Shown: positions 1 to 11,960 of the stretch, piece after piece | Position numbering within the stretch: the first letter of the stretch is position 1 | How the letters are laid out: each line of letters opens with the position of its first letter | NCBI GenBank assembly: GCA_019321725.1 | Contig: CM033124.1 | Location: 6,820,001 to 6,884,000 of the forward strand | DNA: 64,000 nucleotides | DNA from: Paulownia fortunei | Taxonomy: Eukaryota; Streptophyta; Magnoliopsida; Lamiales; Paulowniaceae | Direction of reading: 5' to 3' | Made by a program: the position numbers and the translations under genes | The notes under the pieces: generated by a model | What the model saw: the letters and a program-made list of their open reading frames with translations, nothing else | Told to the model about the DNA's origin: nothing | The model's database searches: none

Positions 1-863
1 TAAGATAGAGCATGAAATTTGTTCACCAATTTATAAAATGGAATAAATGATTGAAGCTCTCCTTGTCTTCAAGAATGGCTCGTTTTTCTCTCCAAGAATA
101 GCCCTTTGTCCAGCAGCAAGCACTTACTGTCCAACAGCCTTCTTCTATCTAAGAACAACTCCTCACATCTAGAATACCTTTGGAGGCTCTTTGGGATCCT
201 TAAAATCAGATGGGAGAAGCCTTAAACAGGGGGGAAAACCTATTTTCCCCCTTTTTATCCGTGTGGTAATGCATAGGAGCTGACTGGACAGCCTGGCATA
301 GCTAGGCACTGAACTTTCTGTCTTCAACGTTTGCAGCCTCTTTAAACCTAATTTTGACCACTTTATATTCCAACATGGCTCTTGGTGTCTTCATACAAAT
401 TGTAGCTCTATATATTGGGTTTCAATAGGCACTTGAATCAACTAAACATGACATCTGTGGAGATAGTTATGCTTGACATACCATGATGTGTCATAGTGAA
501 TAATTTCAGCCCAGTGCTAAGTGTTAAACTCAGTTTTTCCTCATTGAGATCGATAGAATTGGATTTTGTAGTAAACATAGAAGTTATAGATACATCTCTT
601 AGATTTCTATTGGTTTAAGAATCAAGTCAAAATCATATTAGAGTAAAGAGTTATGATTGAAATACAAAAACTGCCATCAATAGCACCACAATTTAGATTC
701 TTCAACATTTCAACAAAATTTTTGGTTTCTTACCATTTTCTTCTCTTTTTGTCATTACCTATAAAATTTCAAACTAAATGCATAAAAAGTAGCAAAAACA
801 CTTGAAAACAAACCAAATGTTAATCAAAGCTATATGAATTGTTGATATAAAACCAACTTATCA
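1..863 (-). repeat. 3' LTR of Athila-A, partial
   Basis: Homologous to the right-hand LTR: for example the stretch at 20-200 matches 26200-26360. The LTR start on the minus strand is taken as TGATAAGTTGG (plus 853-863) because it directly follows a purine tract. From the length of the right copy, about 680 bases of this LTR lie outside the window. Confidence 0.75.
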
Positions 864-876
864 AATACCCCCAAAC
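864..876 (-). other. Polypurine tract of Athila-A
   Basis: On the minus strand, GTTTGGGGGTATT lies immediately before the LTR start TGATAAG. It would prime plus-strand DNA synthesis. The preceding minus-strand text (GAGGACAAGC...) is the leader commonly seen next to Athila-type PPTs. Confidence 0.7.
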
Positions 877-2263
877 TTGAAGATTTGCTTGTCCTCAAGC
901 ATCAAACATGAAATTTTCAACAACAACTCCTCTATGAATTAGGTAACCAAAGTTGAGAAAGATTTTATTTATTTATTTTTTTCATCTCATCTCAAAAGAT
1001 TAGAAAAATATACCAAGTTTACAAGTTTCACTTAACTTCATGGTCTTGTGTGTGTGACTGTGAAAGTAGTAGTTTATCAAATTTCATTTATCATCTGGAT
1101 AGGTTTACAAAGTCAACTACTCATATTTGATCCACTTTTGAAGTGTTTACCAAACTCCATAGACTTATTTTTCATACTAGTCTCCATTAATGTAGGTAGA
1201 TCATAGCATCAAGATCAAAAGGACTTTCAAAGCTTGTATTGTGAGGCTTGAGTAATAGTGGGAATACATGCAAAATTATAGCTAAAATTTATCCATTTTA
1301 CACAATCATACTAGAACCTTTACATTAGAACACCAACTTCCTCATCAATCCCTTCATTTTTCTTAATTGAACATCCCATTCTTCTTTTTGATTTTGGATT
1401 ACCCTCAAACTTATTTCTTTTATTGTATGCAATGAGGGTCTATTTGTTTTAGGGAGTTCAAATCGTACACCTCAATTCATAATTTCTTCATTTTTCATCA
1501 TTTTTCAATCTTTTCTTTTCTTTGTTTTCTGCTTTTTTTTTTAATACAACAATTCATTCAAGAATGATTGTGTAAATGAGATGAAAAAGAGTAGAATATT
1601 AGATTTTTTTTATGAAGCTCGATAATGTGTATAGGGTGTCCAAAGAATTATTTCAATAAGGTCAAGAGGGGACACTGGGGAATAATTCAAGTATAGGTTG
1701 ACTTGAAAGACTTAAATGGTCCAAAAATAGCTTAAATCATTTTCTTAATGATATGTCACCTAGGATTTCACCTTGACTAGTGATCAAGCAAGTTCTAGAG
1801 GTTGGTGGGATTATTTAGAAAATAATTAGACTTTATAAACTGTCTCTAAATAATTAAATGTAACTCAACAAATTATTTAGTGCATCAAGATTCACAAAAC
1901 CTCATAAAGTAAATAAAATTATTTTTTTATGTTTAGACATGTAAACAAACGTATATATCCTAATATTCACTTTTTTTTTAATAGGCACATTGTTTATCAC
2001 TAAACTTGATAAACAATAAACTAAACAAATCAATAAACCAAAGCAAGCTACAAATAAGCATTAAATATCTCAAACAACAAGGCAATTATCCTAAACTCCT
2101 CCAGACTTAATATAAGCATTGTCCTCAATGATTAAGAGAATTGTAAAATTAGAGGACTTTCCTGAAAATGGGTGGCATTCTTTTGGAATTAAAACCCTGC
2201 TATTTTTTTTTGTATTTTCAACATTTAGCCTGCAAAAATGAGTAAAATATTAAGGAACAATCA
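877..2263 (-). other. 3' noncoding part of Athila-A
   Basis: This AT-rich stretch lies between the integrase end and the PPT and contains no long readable frame and no env-like protein that I can recognise. At about 2085-2125 the minus strand carries a second GAGGACAAT...GGAGGAG motif like the one near the true PPT. At 2335-2350 lies a remnant of the 'GGAAGGCAACCC' motif found after pol in all three Athila-like elements here. Confidence 0.5.
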
Positions 2264-3500
2264 TCATGGTATGAAACAATACACTAATAACAAGAAATAA
2301 AACAACACACACGAAAACAAGAAAAGAGAGCTTGGGTTGCCTTCCCAAAGTGAAAGATTAGACATCTTCCAAATTTTATTTATGTAATAATATTTTAACC
2401 TTTGATCATTGACACGAAATAATGTGTCATCCTTACCTTTGAGCTCAACTGTCCCAAATGAAAATGTCTTATTGACAATGAAGGGATCCAACCATCTAGA
2501 TTTCAATTTTCATGGAAAAAAGTTTAATCTAGAATTGAAAAGCAACACAAGTTGTCCGGGTTGAAATTCCCCTCTCAAGATCATTTTGTCATGCCATTAT
2601 TTTGTTTTTTCTTTATAATTTTTTGCATTTTCAGAGGCGTCAAGCCTAAATTCCTCCATTTCATTGAGTTGCAATAATCTTTTTTCTCTAATTGCTTTTA
2701 TATCAAAATTTAATTGTTGTACAGCCCAATGTGCTCTATGTTCTAGTTCAATAGAGAGGTGACAAGCTTTTCCATAAACTAATCGATAAGGAAACATACC
2801 TATAGGAGTTTTATATGCTGTGTGGTATGCCCACAATATATCATCAAGCCTATGTGCTCAATCCTTTCGATTAATGCTTACTGTTTTCTCAAGAATTTGC
2901 TTCACTTCTCAAGAATCTTGTCCATTTGAGTGAGGATGGTATCCAAGAGCTATCTTGTGTCTTACACCACACTTAGCCAAAAGGTTATTAAACATTTTAT
3001 TGTAAAGATGAGAACTTTCATCACTTACAATTGCTCTAGGTGTGCCAAAACGAGTGAAAATATATTTGTGCAAGAATTTAAACACTACCTTAGCATCATT
3101 AGTAGGTGTGGAAATTGCTTCTATCCACTTGAAAACATAATCCACAACAAGCAAAATATATGATCGATCATTTGATGGAGGAAATGGTACCATGATGTCA
3201 ATCCCCCAAACATCAAAAAGTTTAACTTCCATCATATTAGTCAAAGAAAGCTCATGGTGTCTAGTAATTATTCCAACCCTTTGACATCAGTCACATGTCT
3301 GCACACAAAAGCATAACAATCCTTAGAAAAAGTTAGCCAATAAAAACTAGATTCCAATACCTTAGAAGCTATCCTTGTAGGACCAAAATGACCACCACAT
3401 GGGGATGAATGACAGTGCCTAAGAATTTCATTTGTTTCCTCCATTGGAATGCATCTTCGAATAATCTGAACACCTTTTGAAGAGCAAGAGATCATCCCAT
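2264..3500 (-). pseudogene. Integrase remnant of Athila-A
   Basis: Three broken frames make up one integrase. The N-terminal zinc-binding part is at about 3268-3495 (HCHSSPCGGHFG, with the second Cys pair damaged: CRHVTDV). The catalytic core is at 2909-3244 (first Asp in WGIDIMVP, second Asp in IVSDESSHLY). A stop follows NGQDS where the third acidic residue is expected nearby. The segment at 2597-2836 reads [18 protein letters not shown], and the C-terminal part at 2264-2506 reads MKSRWLDPF. Integrase would insert the cDNA into the host genome; this copy cannot be made as one protein because of stops and frame changes. Confidence 0.8.
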
Positions 3501-3510
3501 AGATATGATT

Positions 3511-5132
3511 TCACATCATGTAATAATTTTTATTTTGATGATATGTGAGGTCTGGGGGCAATAATCCACCTACAAGATAATTCACAAAATCTGCATACCA
3601 AGGTAAATTATCTTTGATTGCTAAAATAAACTCATCTCGGAAAAAATCTTTAATTGGCCCTTCAAAGTTCTCATTTTTTTGCTCCAACCTTGATAAGTGA
3701 TCCGCCACCACATTTTCACTTCCCTTCTATCTACCAGATTAGCCTTAGTTTTGCATTGTTTTTTGGCAAATAGGTACCTAATAGAAGCATGATCGGTATA
3801 CATTACCACCTTGGTACCTACAAGATAAGTACAAAATTTATCAAATGTAAAAACAATGGCTAACAATTCTTTTTCAGTGTAGTGTAATTTTGTTGAGCAT
3901 CATCAAGTGTTCGGCTAGCATAGTAAATGGCCCTGAAAATTTTATCTTTTATTTGTCCTAACACTGCTCCAACCACATAATCACTAGTATCACACATAAG
4001 TTAAAATGGTTGGGTCTAATCCAGTACCACCATAATAGGAGCTGATGTGAAAGCCTTCTTAAAGTCAAATGACTTATTTTTTTCCAAAAGGTTCCATAAA
4101 GGTTTTACAATTTTTGAAATTTTTTTAATGAATCTTCTATAAAACTCGGCATATCCTAAAAAACTACGAATAACTTTCATATTGCTTGGTGGTGGAAGCT
4201 TTTCGATAGCAATTAGTTTTGCTCGGTCAACCTCAAGTCCTTCACAGGATACTCAGTGACCTAAAATAATACCTTCTTTTACCATAAAATGACATTTTTT
4301 CCAATTTAAAACAAGGTTAGTCTCCTCACATCTCTGCAAAACAAGAAAAAGATTATGTAGACATATATCAAATGAGGAGTCAAATACTGAAAAATCATCC
4401 ATAAAAATTTCCATTATGTTCTCCACCATATCATGATAAATTGCCATCATGCATTTTTCAAATGTGTGGGGCATTACATAATTCAAATGGCATTCTTCGA
4501 AAAGCAAAAATAACATAAGGGCATGTGAATGTTGTTTTCTCTTGATCTTCGGGTGCTATAACAATTTGATTGTATCCCGAATAACCATCAAGAAAATAAT
4601 AGTATTGATACCCTGCAAGTCGGTCTAATATTTGATCAATAAATGGGAGGGAAAAATGGTATTTACGAGTAGCTTTGTTGAGTTTTCTATAATCAATACA
4701 TACTCCCCATCCTGTGACTATTCTTGTTGGTATTAATTCATTATTATCATTTTGAATTATGGTCATGCCACTATTTTTTGGAACTATTTGAATCAAACTC
4801 ACCCAAGAATTATTAGAAATTACATAAATAATTCCAGCATTCAACCATTTCAAAACATCATTTCTTACAACCTCTTTCATTGTAGGATTTAGTATACGTT
4901 AATGTTCAACAGATGGTTTGTAAGATTTTTTCATTAAAATTTTATACATGAAAATTGAAGGACTAATACATTTTAAATTAGAAATTGGCCAACCAATAGT
5001 AGATTTATGCTCTCTTAAAATGCGAAGCAACTTTTCAACCTCTAAAGGAGATAAGGATGCTGAAATAATTACCGAATAAGTATTGTTAGCACCTAGAAAT
5101 TCATACCACAAATGCTCGGGAAGTGCTTTCAA
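3511..5132 (-). pseudogene. Reverse transcriptase and RNase H remnant of Athila-A
   Basis: RT begins with the linker at 4899-5132 and continues at 4458-4880 (VCIDYRKLNKATRKYHFSLP, FLDGYSGYNQI). After a frame change near 4458-4516 it reads FMDDFSVF, which holds the catalytic Asp pair. RNase H follows at 3621-4200 (CDTSDYVVGAVLGQ, ELLAIVFTFDKF, YTDHASIRYLFAK), then MVADHLSRLEQ at the link to integrase. Stops are scattered through the RNase H part (for example near 4010-4020). It is an Athila/Tat-type polymerase and non-functional as it stands. Confidence 0.82.
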
Positions 5133-5920
5133 CTCTGGTGATATTATTTATTCCTTGATTGTGGAATCTACTATTGCTTCCTTGCATTAATCCTTCTTCA
5201 ACTCCACATCTCTTGATTTGAGAAAGAGCAAGTAATGCATTAAATCGTCATTATCAATATCATGGTGATTACCTTGCATTATGGAATGAACAATGCATTG
5301 CTCTAAAGGTTCAGTAGGAATTTATTTGAGAAAATGATCATGCAATCAAGTTTGTAACATTTCAATCCTATTACAAGTATATAGTTCCTTTTGAAACTTC
5401 AATGCACGTTAAATATTAAACATCACTTCATCCTCATTAACAATTAGAGTTAATTCACTGCATTGCACATAAATCAAAGCACGCCCAGTAGCAAGGAATG
5501 GTCGATCAAGAATTAAAGAAATTTCTTAGTCTTCCTCCATTTCTAACACCACAAAATTTTCAAGAAATATGAATTTAACCACTTTTCCCAATACATTTTC
5601 AATAACTCCTCTTGGATAGGTGAGAGACCTATCTGTCAATTGCAAGGTGATAGTGGATGGCTTGACTTATTTAATTCCTAGTTTCTTGAAAACAGAAAGT
5701 GGCATCAAATTAATACTTACTCTAAGATCACATAATGCTTTATCAAAGAAAGATCCTCCTATGGTACAAGGAACAGTAAAACTCCCTGGATCCTTCAACT
5801 TTTGAGGATGTTTTTTTCTGTAAAATGACACTACATTCTTCTATGAGATTCACAGTTTCAACTCAACCAATCGCCTTTTTCTTGACATCATAACTTTTAT
5901 GAATTTGGCATAGTTGGGCA
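5133..5920 (-). pseudogene. Aspartic protease remnant of Athila-A
   Basis: Minus-strand text reads LKDPGSF, then ALCDL and [13 protein letters not shown], then a LDRPFLATGRALI block: the retropepsin layout of Athila-type elements. The active-site triplet, normally Asp-Leu-Gly-Ala-Ser, reads DLRVS at 5715-5729, so the glycine is replaced by arginine. Several stops are present toward 5133-5480. The upstream end is cut by Tekay-1: the MPNYAKF block at 5895-5920 continues the DALDQ block seen at 16428-16450. Confidence 0.8.
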
Positions 5921-5925
5921 TTTGG
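5921..5925. repeat. Target-site duplication of Tekay-1, left copy (tttgg)
   Basis: tttgg precedes the LTR start TGTGATACCC and recurs at 16428-16432 right after the 3' LTR end GGTGTTACA. A perfect 5-bp duplication fixes both ends of the element. Confidence 0.93.
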
Positions 5926-8827
5926 TGTGATACCCAAGCCTCTTACTACTCACATGGCCAAATATGATTCATGCATTACGTGTTAATTTTATATGCTATT
6001 TGCATTTCTATTGACATTGCATAATTTATTTCATTTTATACGACATTCTTGAATATTAAACTTAATTATGAAGTTCTTACACGATATTAGTTATTGAATT
6101 TCCTAATCTAAGTAGTCGATTTTATATTGAAATAAGAAGAAAATGAGGTGGATCAATATTAGATATAGATGGGATATATATGTTATAATTTTGGAAGTGT
6201 TAAAAGTGTTACTAGTAAACTTATACGATTTAATTTGATTTGATCAAGTTATTTCAAAAGTATATATTTATAAATTAACATACTTGGGATATTAGACATG
6301 ATATAATGTGATTTAAGTGTCCTATTACAAGGCCCATATATGCATATGATTTTAGAAATACAAATTTGATATTTCGTTAAGAATCGGATGTGAATCGATT
6401 TGGAGATCGAATGAATGGACATAGGAAATAACTATGGGAATGAATGTTGACTAAGATAGGTTGCAACCAAATAAAAATAGGTGAGACACACAAGATTAGG
6501 GCTGCAAGATAAGGGAGAAAATCAGATTTTGCTATTTACTTGCCACCTCATGCTTTCTTATTAAGCTTAAGCTAACATCTCAAGCTAACACCTCAAACCC
6601 TTCACCCTTAAGCAACAACCAGACCCTCATTTCAGCCATTTTCATCTTCCAAACACACACCTTAAGATCTCCAAGTGATCCAAATTGATTCCAAGTTGAA
6701 ATAAAAGCAATAAAGCAAAAGAGAGAAGTGATTACCATCAAGTTAACCTCAAAATCTGCATAGGTAACACTTATCTACGGTTTTGCCTTTGGTTTTTAGA
6801 TTATTATGAATGGTTTTATTGTTTATTAAGCTTTAAATATCTCTTATAAAAGTTTTAGGAAGTTTTTAGTTAGACTTTGGTGCACAAAGAAAGAGTTTTC
6901 GATGACAAACACTTAATAGGAAAAACTTGTGGCAGAAACTGTCATCTTACTGTTTTCTTGTGTTTTAGGCTTCAAAAGTGTATGGTATGTTGAATAAAAC
7001 CTATAATTATTACCATTTACATGACCATATATGAGCTAAGAGTATTGGAATGAAGTTTTATCAGTTGGAAATTGAAATAGAGGATGATATTGGAGAAACA
7101 CTCAAACTGCCAAAATAGCAAAATCTGTTTTGGTGTGCTGTGAAGGAAACTGAATTAAGGGAGCTAAATCCATTATTTTTGGTAATATTATGACCTGGTT
7201 GTCTCCTTATATATGTTATCTAAGTATGGTGAAAATTTTGGAGTGATTGAATATACTTAATGGTGCCAAAACCATTAATGTCATGAAGTGTGCAAAACTG
7301 TCACGGTAGGAAACAATCTATTTCAGTATGTCGTGAAGAGAGCTGAACTTGGAAAGCTATATCCGTGATTTTTAGCAATTCTATGATATGGTTACATTTA
7401 TATACATGTTATCTAAGTTTGGTAAAAATTTGGGAGTGGATTGGATATGCTTAGGGATGTTAAAATTATCATGCAACTAAACTTGACAGCAAGAAAATAT
7501 GAAAATGTGAATCTGCCACATTTGATCACTTAGCATGTTTCAACCTAGACATGTTGCTATTGAGTGTTAACAATTAGGCACATGCTATTAGAGTTATAAT
7601 ACTTCAATTACATGATGTTTTCATGTATTTAAGATGAGAAATTGAGGTATTTGAGGGGCTATATTGGGTTCTAGTTTGTGAAAGCTTGATTGTTAGCTTA
7701 TAGCTAGGTGTTTAAGGTCTAGTATGAGATTTTGTGCTTTCAACTTGCCAAATTGGGAGTGGTGCTTGATGTTGGGTAATATTACAGACTATTTTACATC
7801 TAAGATTGGAGAGGAATGCTAAACAAATTTAGGCTAAGCCACCAACCAAGTGAAAGGTAAGTAAAGATTCATTTGCAACCATAATGTATAGACATAGTAG
7901 ATGTGTGAATTATATATAATATCATAAATCATATGTGCATAGTAGAGGGCTCTCCATTGAGCATACATACATGGGCATTGTCATTAGCATGTGCATGCAT
8001 CATATACGAGCATTGTGATAAATCTTGCATTGCACGGCATGATTCAGAGAAAGGAAAATATTTTGCTGACCACTACTAGTGCATCGAAGCATGCATGGAT
8101 TTACATGGTTTTATGCATGGATTTACAAGTTTGCGTGCATGGATTTGCATGCGTATGAGTATGCATGGATTTGCATGGTTATATGATTATTGGCCATTGG
8201 ATTATGGCAGTGTACAGAGCTCTTTTCTGGTGCATGGGATAGTATTGTTGGTTAGGGGCCTAAGAAAGAAATGATTTTGAGAGAAATATTTTGATGCATA
8301 AAATTGGATTGTGAGCATAGCATTTTGTGTTGCATGACTTGATATTGTGGATTATTTTTTGACATGCATAATCTTTACTTACTGAGCGTTAGCTCATATA
8401 GTTTATGCATTGTAGGTGAGTACGATGATACTTGAAGCATCTTTTATTGGCTGGATGACGGTTGGAGCTCCTGCAGGTGTCTGAGAGAGTGTGTACATGG
8501 ATGACGACCTGTTGAGCTATTTTATTGGCTTGTTATATTTTGAGTCTGTTGTATTATATTTTTAGACTAGTACTATATTTCGCTTTTAAAACTTTATTGT
8601 AAATAAGTATGTAAATATTAGGTCATTGTGGGTGTTGAGCTTTTATATAAATACCGATCCTGCTATATACATGACATGTGTTATAAAGTATTTTAAATAG
8701 GATTGTGCATGTAAGAAGTGATTTATCTTTTCTTAAAGTGTTAAAAAAAATATTCCATTCATGCACACATGTTCTATAATGTCAAATTATAATATATATC
8801 TAGTTGTGTAGTAATGGGGGTGTTACA
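5926..8827 (+). repeat. 5' LTR of Tekay-1
   Basis: The 2902-bp LTR starts TGTGATACCC and ends GGTGTTACA. It contains three diverged tandem units of about 190 bp (about 6915-7480), a short minisatellite of GCATGGATTTGCATG units (8090-8180), and a TATA box near 8643. A matching copy is at 13551-16427 and a solo copy at 20217-23094. Confidence 0.95.
8643..8652 (+). promoter_or_regulatory. TATA box of Tekay-1 5' LTR
   Basis: TTATATAAAT is kept at the same place in the 3' LTR (about 16243) and the solo LTR (about 22931). It lies about 175 bases before the LTR end, so transcription starting some 30 bases later would leave a short R-U5 part. Position and conservation are seen; promoter activity is inferred. 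Confidence 0.6.
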
Positions 8828-8830
8828 GAG

Positions 8831-8843
8831 TGGTATCAAAGCC
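8831..8843 (+). other. Primer-binding site, initiator-Met tRNA type
   Basis: TGGTATCAAAGCC starts three bases after the LTR end. It matches the usual plant iMet site TGGTATCAGAGCC except for one G-to-A change. Confidence 0.85.
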
Positions 8844-8998
8844 CAGGTCTTGATTCTGTAGACTGTCCATGTACATGATCTTAGAACTTACAGAGCGCAG
8901 CCACGGCAGTAAGTTTTACATTATTATATATTGCATTACATATTCCATGAATTATATTAGCCATATGTTGTCAAACTTGTGTAAAACAGCGCTGCAAA

Positions 8999-10063
8999 AT
9001 GGTGAGAACTCGTGGTGAGAGCAGTGGTGGTGCCAGAGCACAGAGAAATAAGATACCACCCTGGTTAATGATTAAGATACCATGATTAACTGATTAACAG
9101 AGTTAATTGAACGACAGTCCGAACAAATTCAGCAACTGATTCGACAAAGAGATAATGGTGAACAACGCGCGGGTGGCGGTAAACCAACAGCGGGCGGACT
9201 ATATATATATGGTGGGAGAATGATTTAGGAGGCTGGATCCCCCACATTTGAGGATGCGATTGATCCTACCACTGCAGAGGACTGGTTGAGGACCCTGGAA
9301 AACATGTTCCAGTATAGCAGGGTGCCAGTAGAGAAGAGGGTAATGTGTGCCACTTTCATGCTTCGCGGTAGTGCAGGCCATTGGTGGGACATGATCAGCA
9401 GCATAGAGGACATTACTACCATGAGCTGGAACAGATTAAAAGAGTTATTCCGAAATAAATATTTCACGGCCCCAATTCGCATGATGAAGATGAATGAGTT
9501 TATACAACTGCGACAAGGAGCAATGACTATTGGGGAATATATTCATAAATTTGAACAACTGTCCAGGTTCGCTACGCACATGGTCAGTACTGAAGCACTT
9601 AAAGTAGAGAGATTTTTGGAGGGTTTGAGGCCAGAATTATATCGGGATGTGAATATGGCGGGTACTCAAGGGGTGATATTTTCACAGGTGGCTGAGAGGG
9701 CACTAGTAGCAGAACAGGCTGAATTGAGAATTGCTCATGCACAAGAGGTTCGACAGCAATTCAGACAGCAGGGACAGAGATGGACTGTGGGGTAATCGAG
9801 TCCAGTTCAAATGCAAAAGCCGATCTAAATATAGAAACTGGGATTTAAATTTCAAGAAGAACAAGGCCAACAACAAGAAGGTCAAAACAAGAGGCCACGG
9901 GTCGAACAAGGAAAAACACCAATACCAGAAGCTGTGTGTCAGAAATGTGGTAATCGACATACTGGAGGCTGCTATATAGATACCAGGATGTGTTTTCGAT
10001 GTGGAATACCGGGACATATTGCTAAATTTTGCCCAGGTAAACAGAATCAGACCAGCCAAAAGA
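8999..10063 (+). pseudogene. Gag remnant of Tekay-1
   Basis: The first ATG after the PBS (8999) reads MVRTRGESSGG and stops after some 28 codons. The main capsid part is readable at 9228-9795 (AEDWLRTLENMFQYSRVP, GHWWDMISS, GLRPELYRDV). A frame change follows near 9795, and the nucleocapsid zinc knuckle CFRCGIPGHIAKFC lies at 9991-10032, preceded by CQKCGNRHTGGC. Gag would form the particle that packages element RNA. Early stops at about 9084 and 9225 and the shift at 9795 make it a pseudogene. Confidence 0.85.
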
Positions 10064-10778
10064 ATGTACCAGCTAAGGTGTTCACCATGACCAGGGCAGA
10101 TGCAGAAGCAAATCCATCGGTGGTAATAGGTACACTTTATATTTCTAGTGTTCCAACACTTATATTATTTGATTCTAGAGCCACGCATTCATTTGCATCC
10201 ACTGAGTACGTGAAGAGGCTGGGTAGAATACCAGATGTAGCAGAAATCAGTTATAGTATAACAGTTCTCTCTGGAGATGCTAACAAACTGATTGGATTTT
10301 GAGAGCTTGTGCTATACTTGTTGAAGGTAGAGAATTACATGCTGATTTGATTGTACTGGATATGAATGATTACGATGTTATTTTGGGCATGGATTGGTTG
10401 TCAAAGTATGGGGCTACTATCAACTGTAAGGAAAAGACAGTGACATTTCAACTTTCTGGGAAAGAGTCTTTCACATTTGCCAGCATTGTGAAGAATTTTA
10501 GATTCCCTATGATTTCAACAGTGAAGGCACAATTATTACTCGATGATGGTTGCGAAGGGTACTTGGTGAGTGTTATGAACATTGAGGAACAACACCCACC
10601 AACTCTGAGTGAAATACCAGTGGTACGGGAATATACTGAAGTATTTTCAGATGATCTTCCGAGACCGCCACCAGATCATGAAATAGAGTTTGTTATTGAA
10701 ATACAACCAGGAACATCTCCAATTTCTAAAACTCCTTACAGAATGGCTCCCTTGGAGTTGAAAGAATTGAAAGTATAA
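10064..10778 (+). pseudogene. Aspartic protease and pol linker of Tekay-1
   Basis: The retropepsin active site reads LFDSRATHSF at 10168-10197, where the catalytic Asp-Ser-Gly is changed to Asp-Ser-Arg. The downstream ILGMDWLSKYGA block and the linker into RT (FSDDLPRPPPDHEIEF) are well kept. A frame change occurs near 10300, and a TAA at 10776-10778, probably from CAA, splits this part from RT. Confidence 0.85.
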
Positions 10779-11960
10779 TTACAGGACTTGTTGGACAAGG
10801 GATTCATCAGACCGAGCTTTTCACCTTGGGGAGCACCAATTTTGTTTGTATGTAAGAAGGATGGCACCATGAGATCGTGCATCGATTATCGAGAGTTGAA
10901 TAGGGTCATAATTAAGAATAAGTATCTGTTACCCAGAATCGATGATTTATTTGACCAGCTTCAGGGTACCGCAATATTTTCTATGATTGACTTACGCTTT
11001 GGGTACCATCAATTAAAAATAAAGGAAGAGGATATCCCCAAGACGGCATTTAGTATAAGATATGGGCACTATGAATTTTTGGTGATGCCATTTGGATTGA
11101 CTAATGCTCTAGCAGCATTCATGGATCTGATGAACAGAGTGTTTAAAGAATTTCTGGATAAATTTGTTATTGTGTTCATAGATGACATTCTAGTTTACTC
11201 TAGAACTAAAGAAGAGCATGCCGCACATTTAACACTAAGTACTAGAGATCCTGAAAGTGAAGCAGTTATACGCCAAATTTAAGAAATGCGAGTTCTGGTT
11301 GGATCGTGTGGTATTCTTGGGACATGTTATATCAGGAGCGGGAATATCAGTAGATCCAAGTAAAGTTGAAGCTATCAACAACTAGATGTAGCCTACTAAT
11401 CCTTCAGAGGTGTGCAGTTTTTTGGGTTTAGCTGGATATTACCAAAAATTTGTTGAGGGGTTCTCTAAGATTGCAATGCCATTAACACAATTAACCAAAA
11501 AAGGGGTGATGTTTAGATGGACAGATATGTGTGAGCGAAGTTTCCAGGAGCTGAAAAAGAGGTTGACTTCAGCACCTATTCTCTCAATTTCATCAGGTAC
11601 GGGAGGATTCAAAATTTACAGTGACGCATCGAATAATGGATTAGGATGTGTACTGATGTAGAATAGCAAAGTAATTGCGTATGCATCCAGGCAACTTAAA
11701 TAGTACGAAAAGAATTACCCCACGCATGACTTGGAACTTGCTGCTGTGGTATTTGCACTTAAAATATGGAGGCACTATTTATATGGTAAACGGTGCGAGA
11801 TCTATACTGATCACAAGAGCCTCAAATACTTCTTCACACAGAAAGAGTTGAATATGCGGCAACGGAGTGGCTGGAACTGGTAAAAGATTATGATTGTGTG
11901 ATCAATTACCACCCAGGTAAAGCCAACGTCGTAGCTGATGCATTGAGCCAAAAATCCACA
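10779..11960 (+). pseudogene. Reverse transcriptase and RNase H remnant of Tekay-1
   Basis: RT is readable at 10788-11225 ([42 protein letters not shown], and FIDDILVYS with the catalytic Asp pair). A frame change near 11225 leads into [17 protein letters not shown]. Two stops sit at 11383-11385 and 11389-11391. RNase H follows (YSDASNNGLGCVL at about 11620, [34 protein letters not shown]) with more stops and a frame change near 11850. The catalytic residues of RT survive although the frame does not. Confidence 0.88.

Noticed and set aside
877..2263. Possible env-like gene after pol in Athila-A
   Set aside because: Some Athila elements carry one, but no continuous or motif-bearing frame is visible here on the minus strand.
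8831..8843. tRNA-like word
   Set aside because: It is the primer-binding site of Tekay-1, not a tRNA gene; no cloverleaf surrounds it.
9703..10059. 118-residue open frame on the minus strand
   Set aside because: Shadow of Tekay-1 gag, which is supported by motifs on the plus strand.
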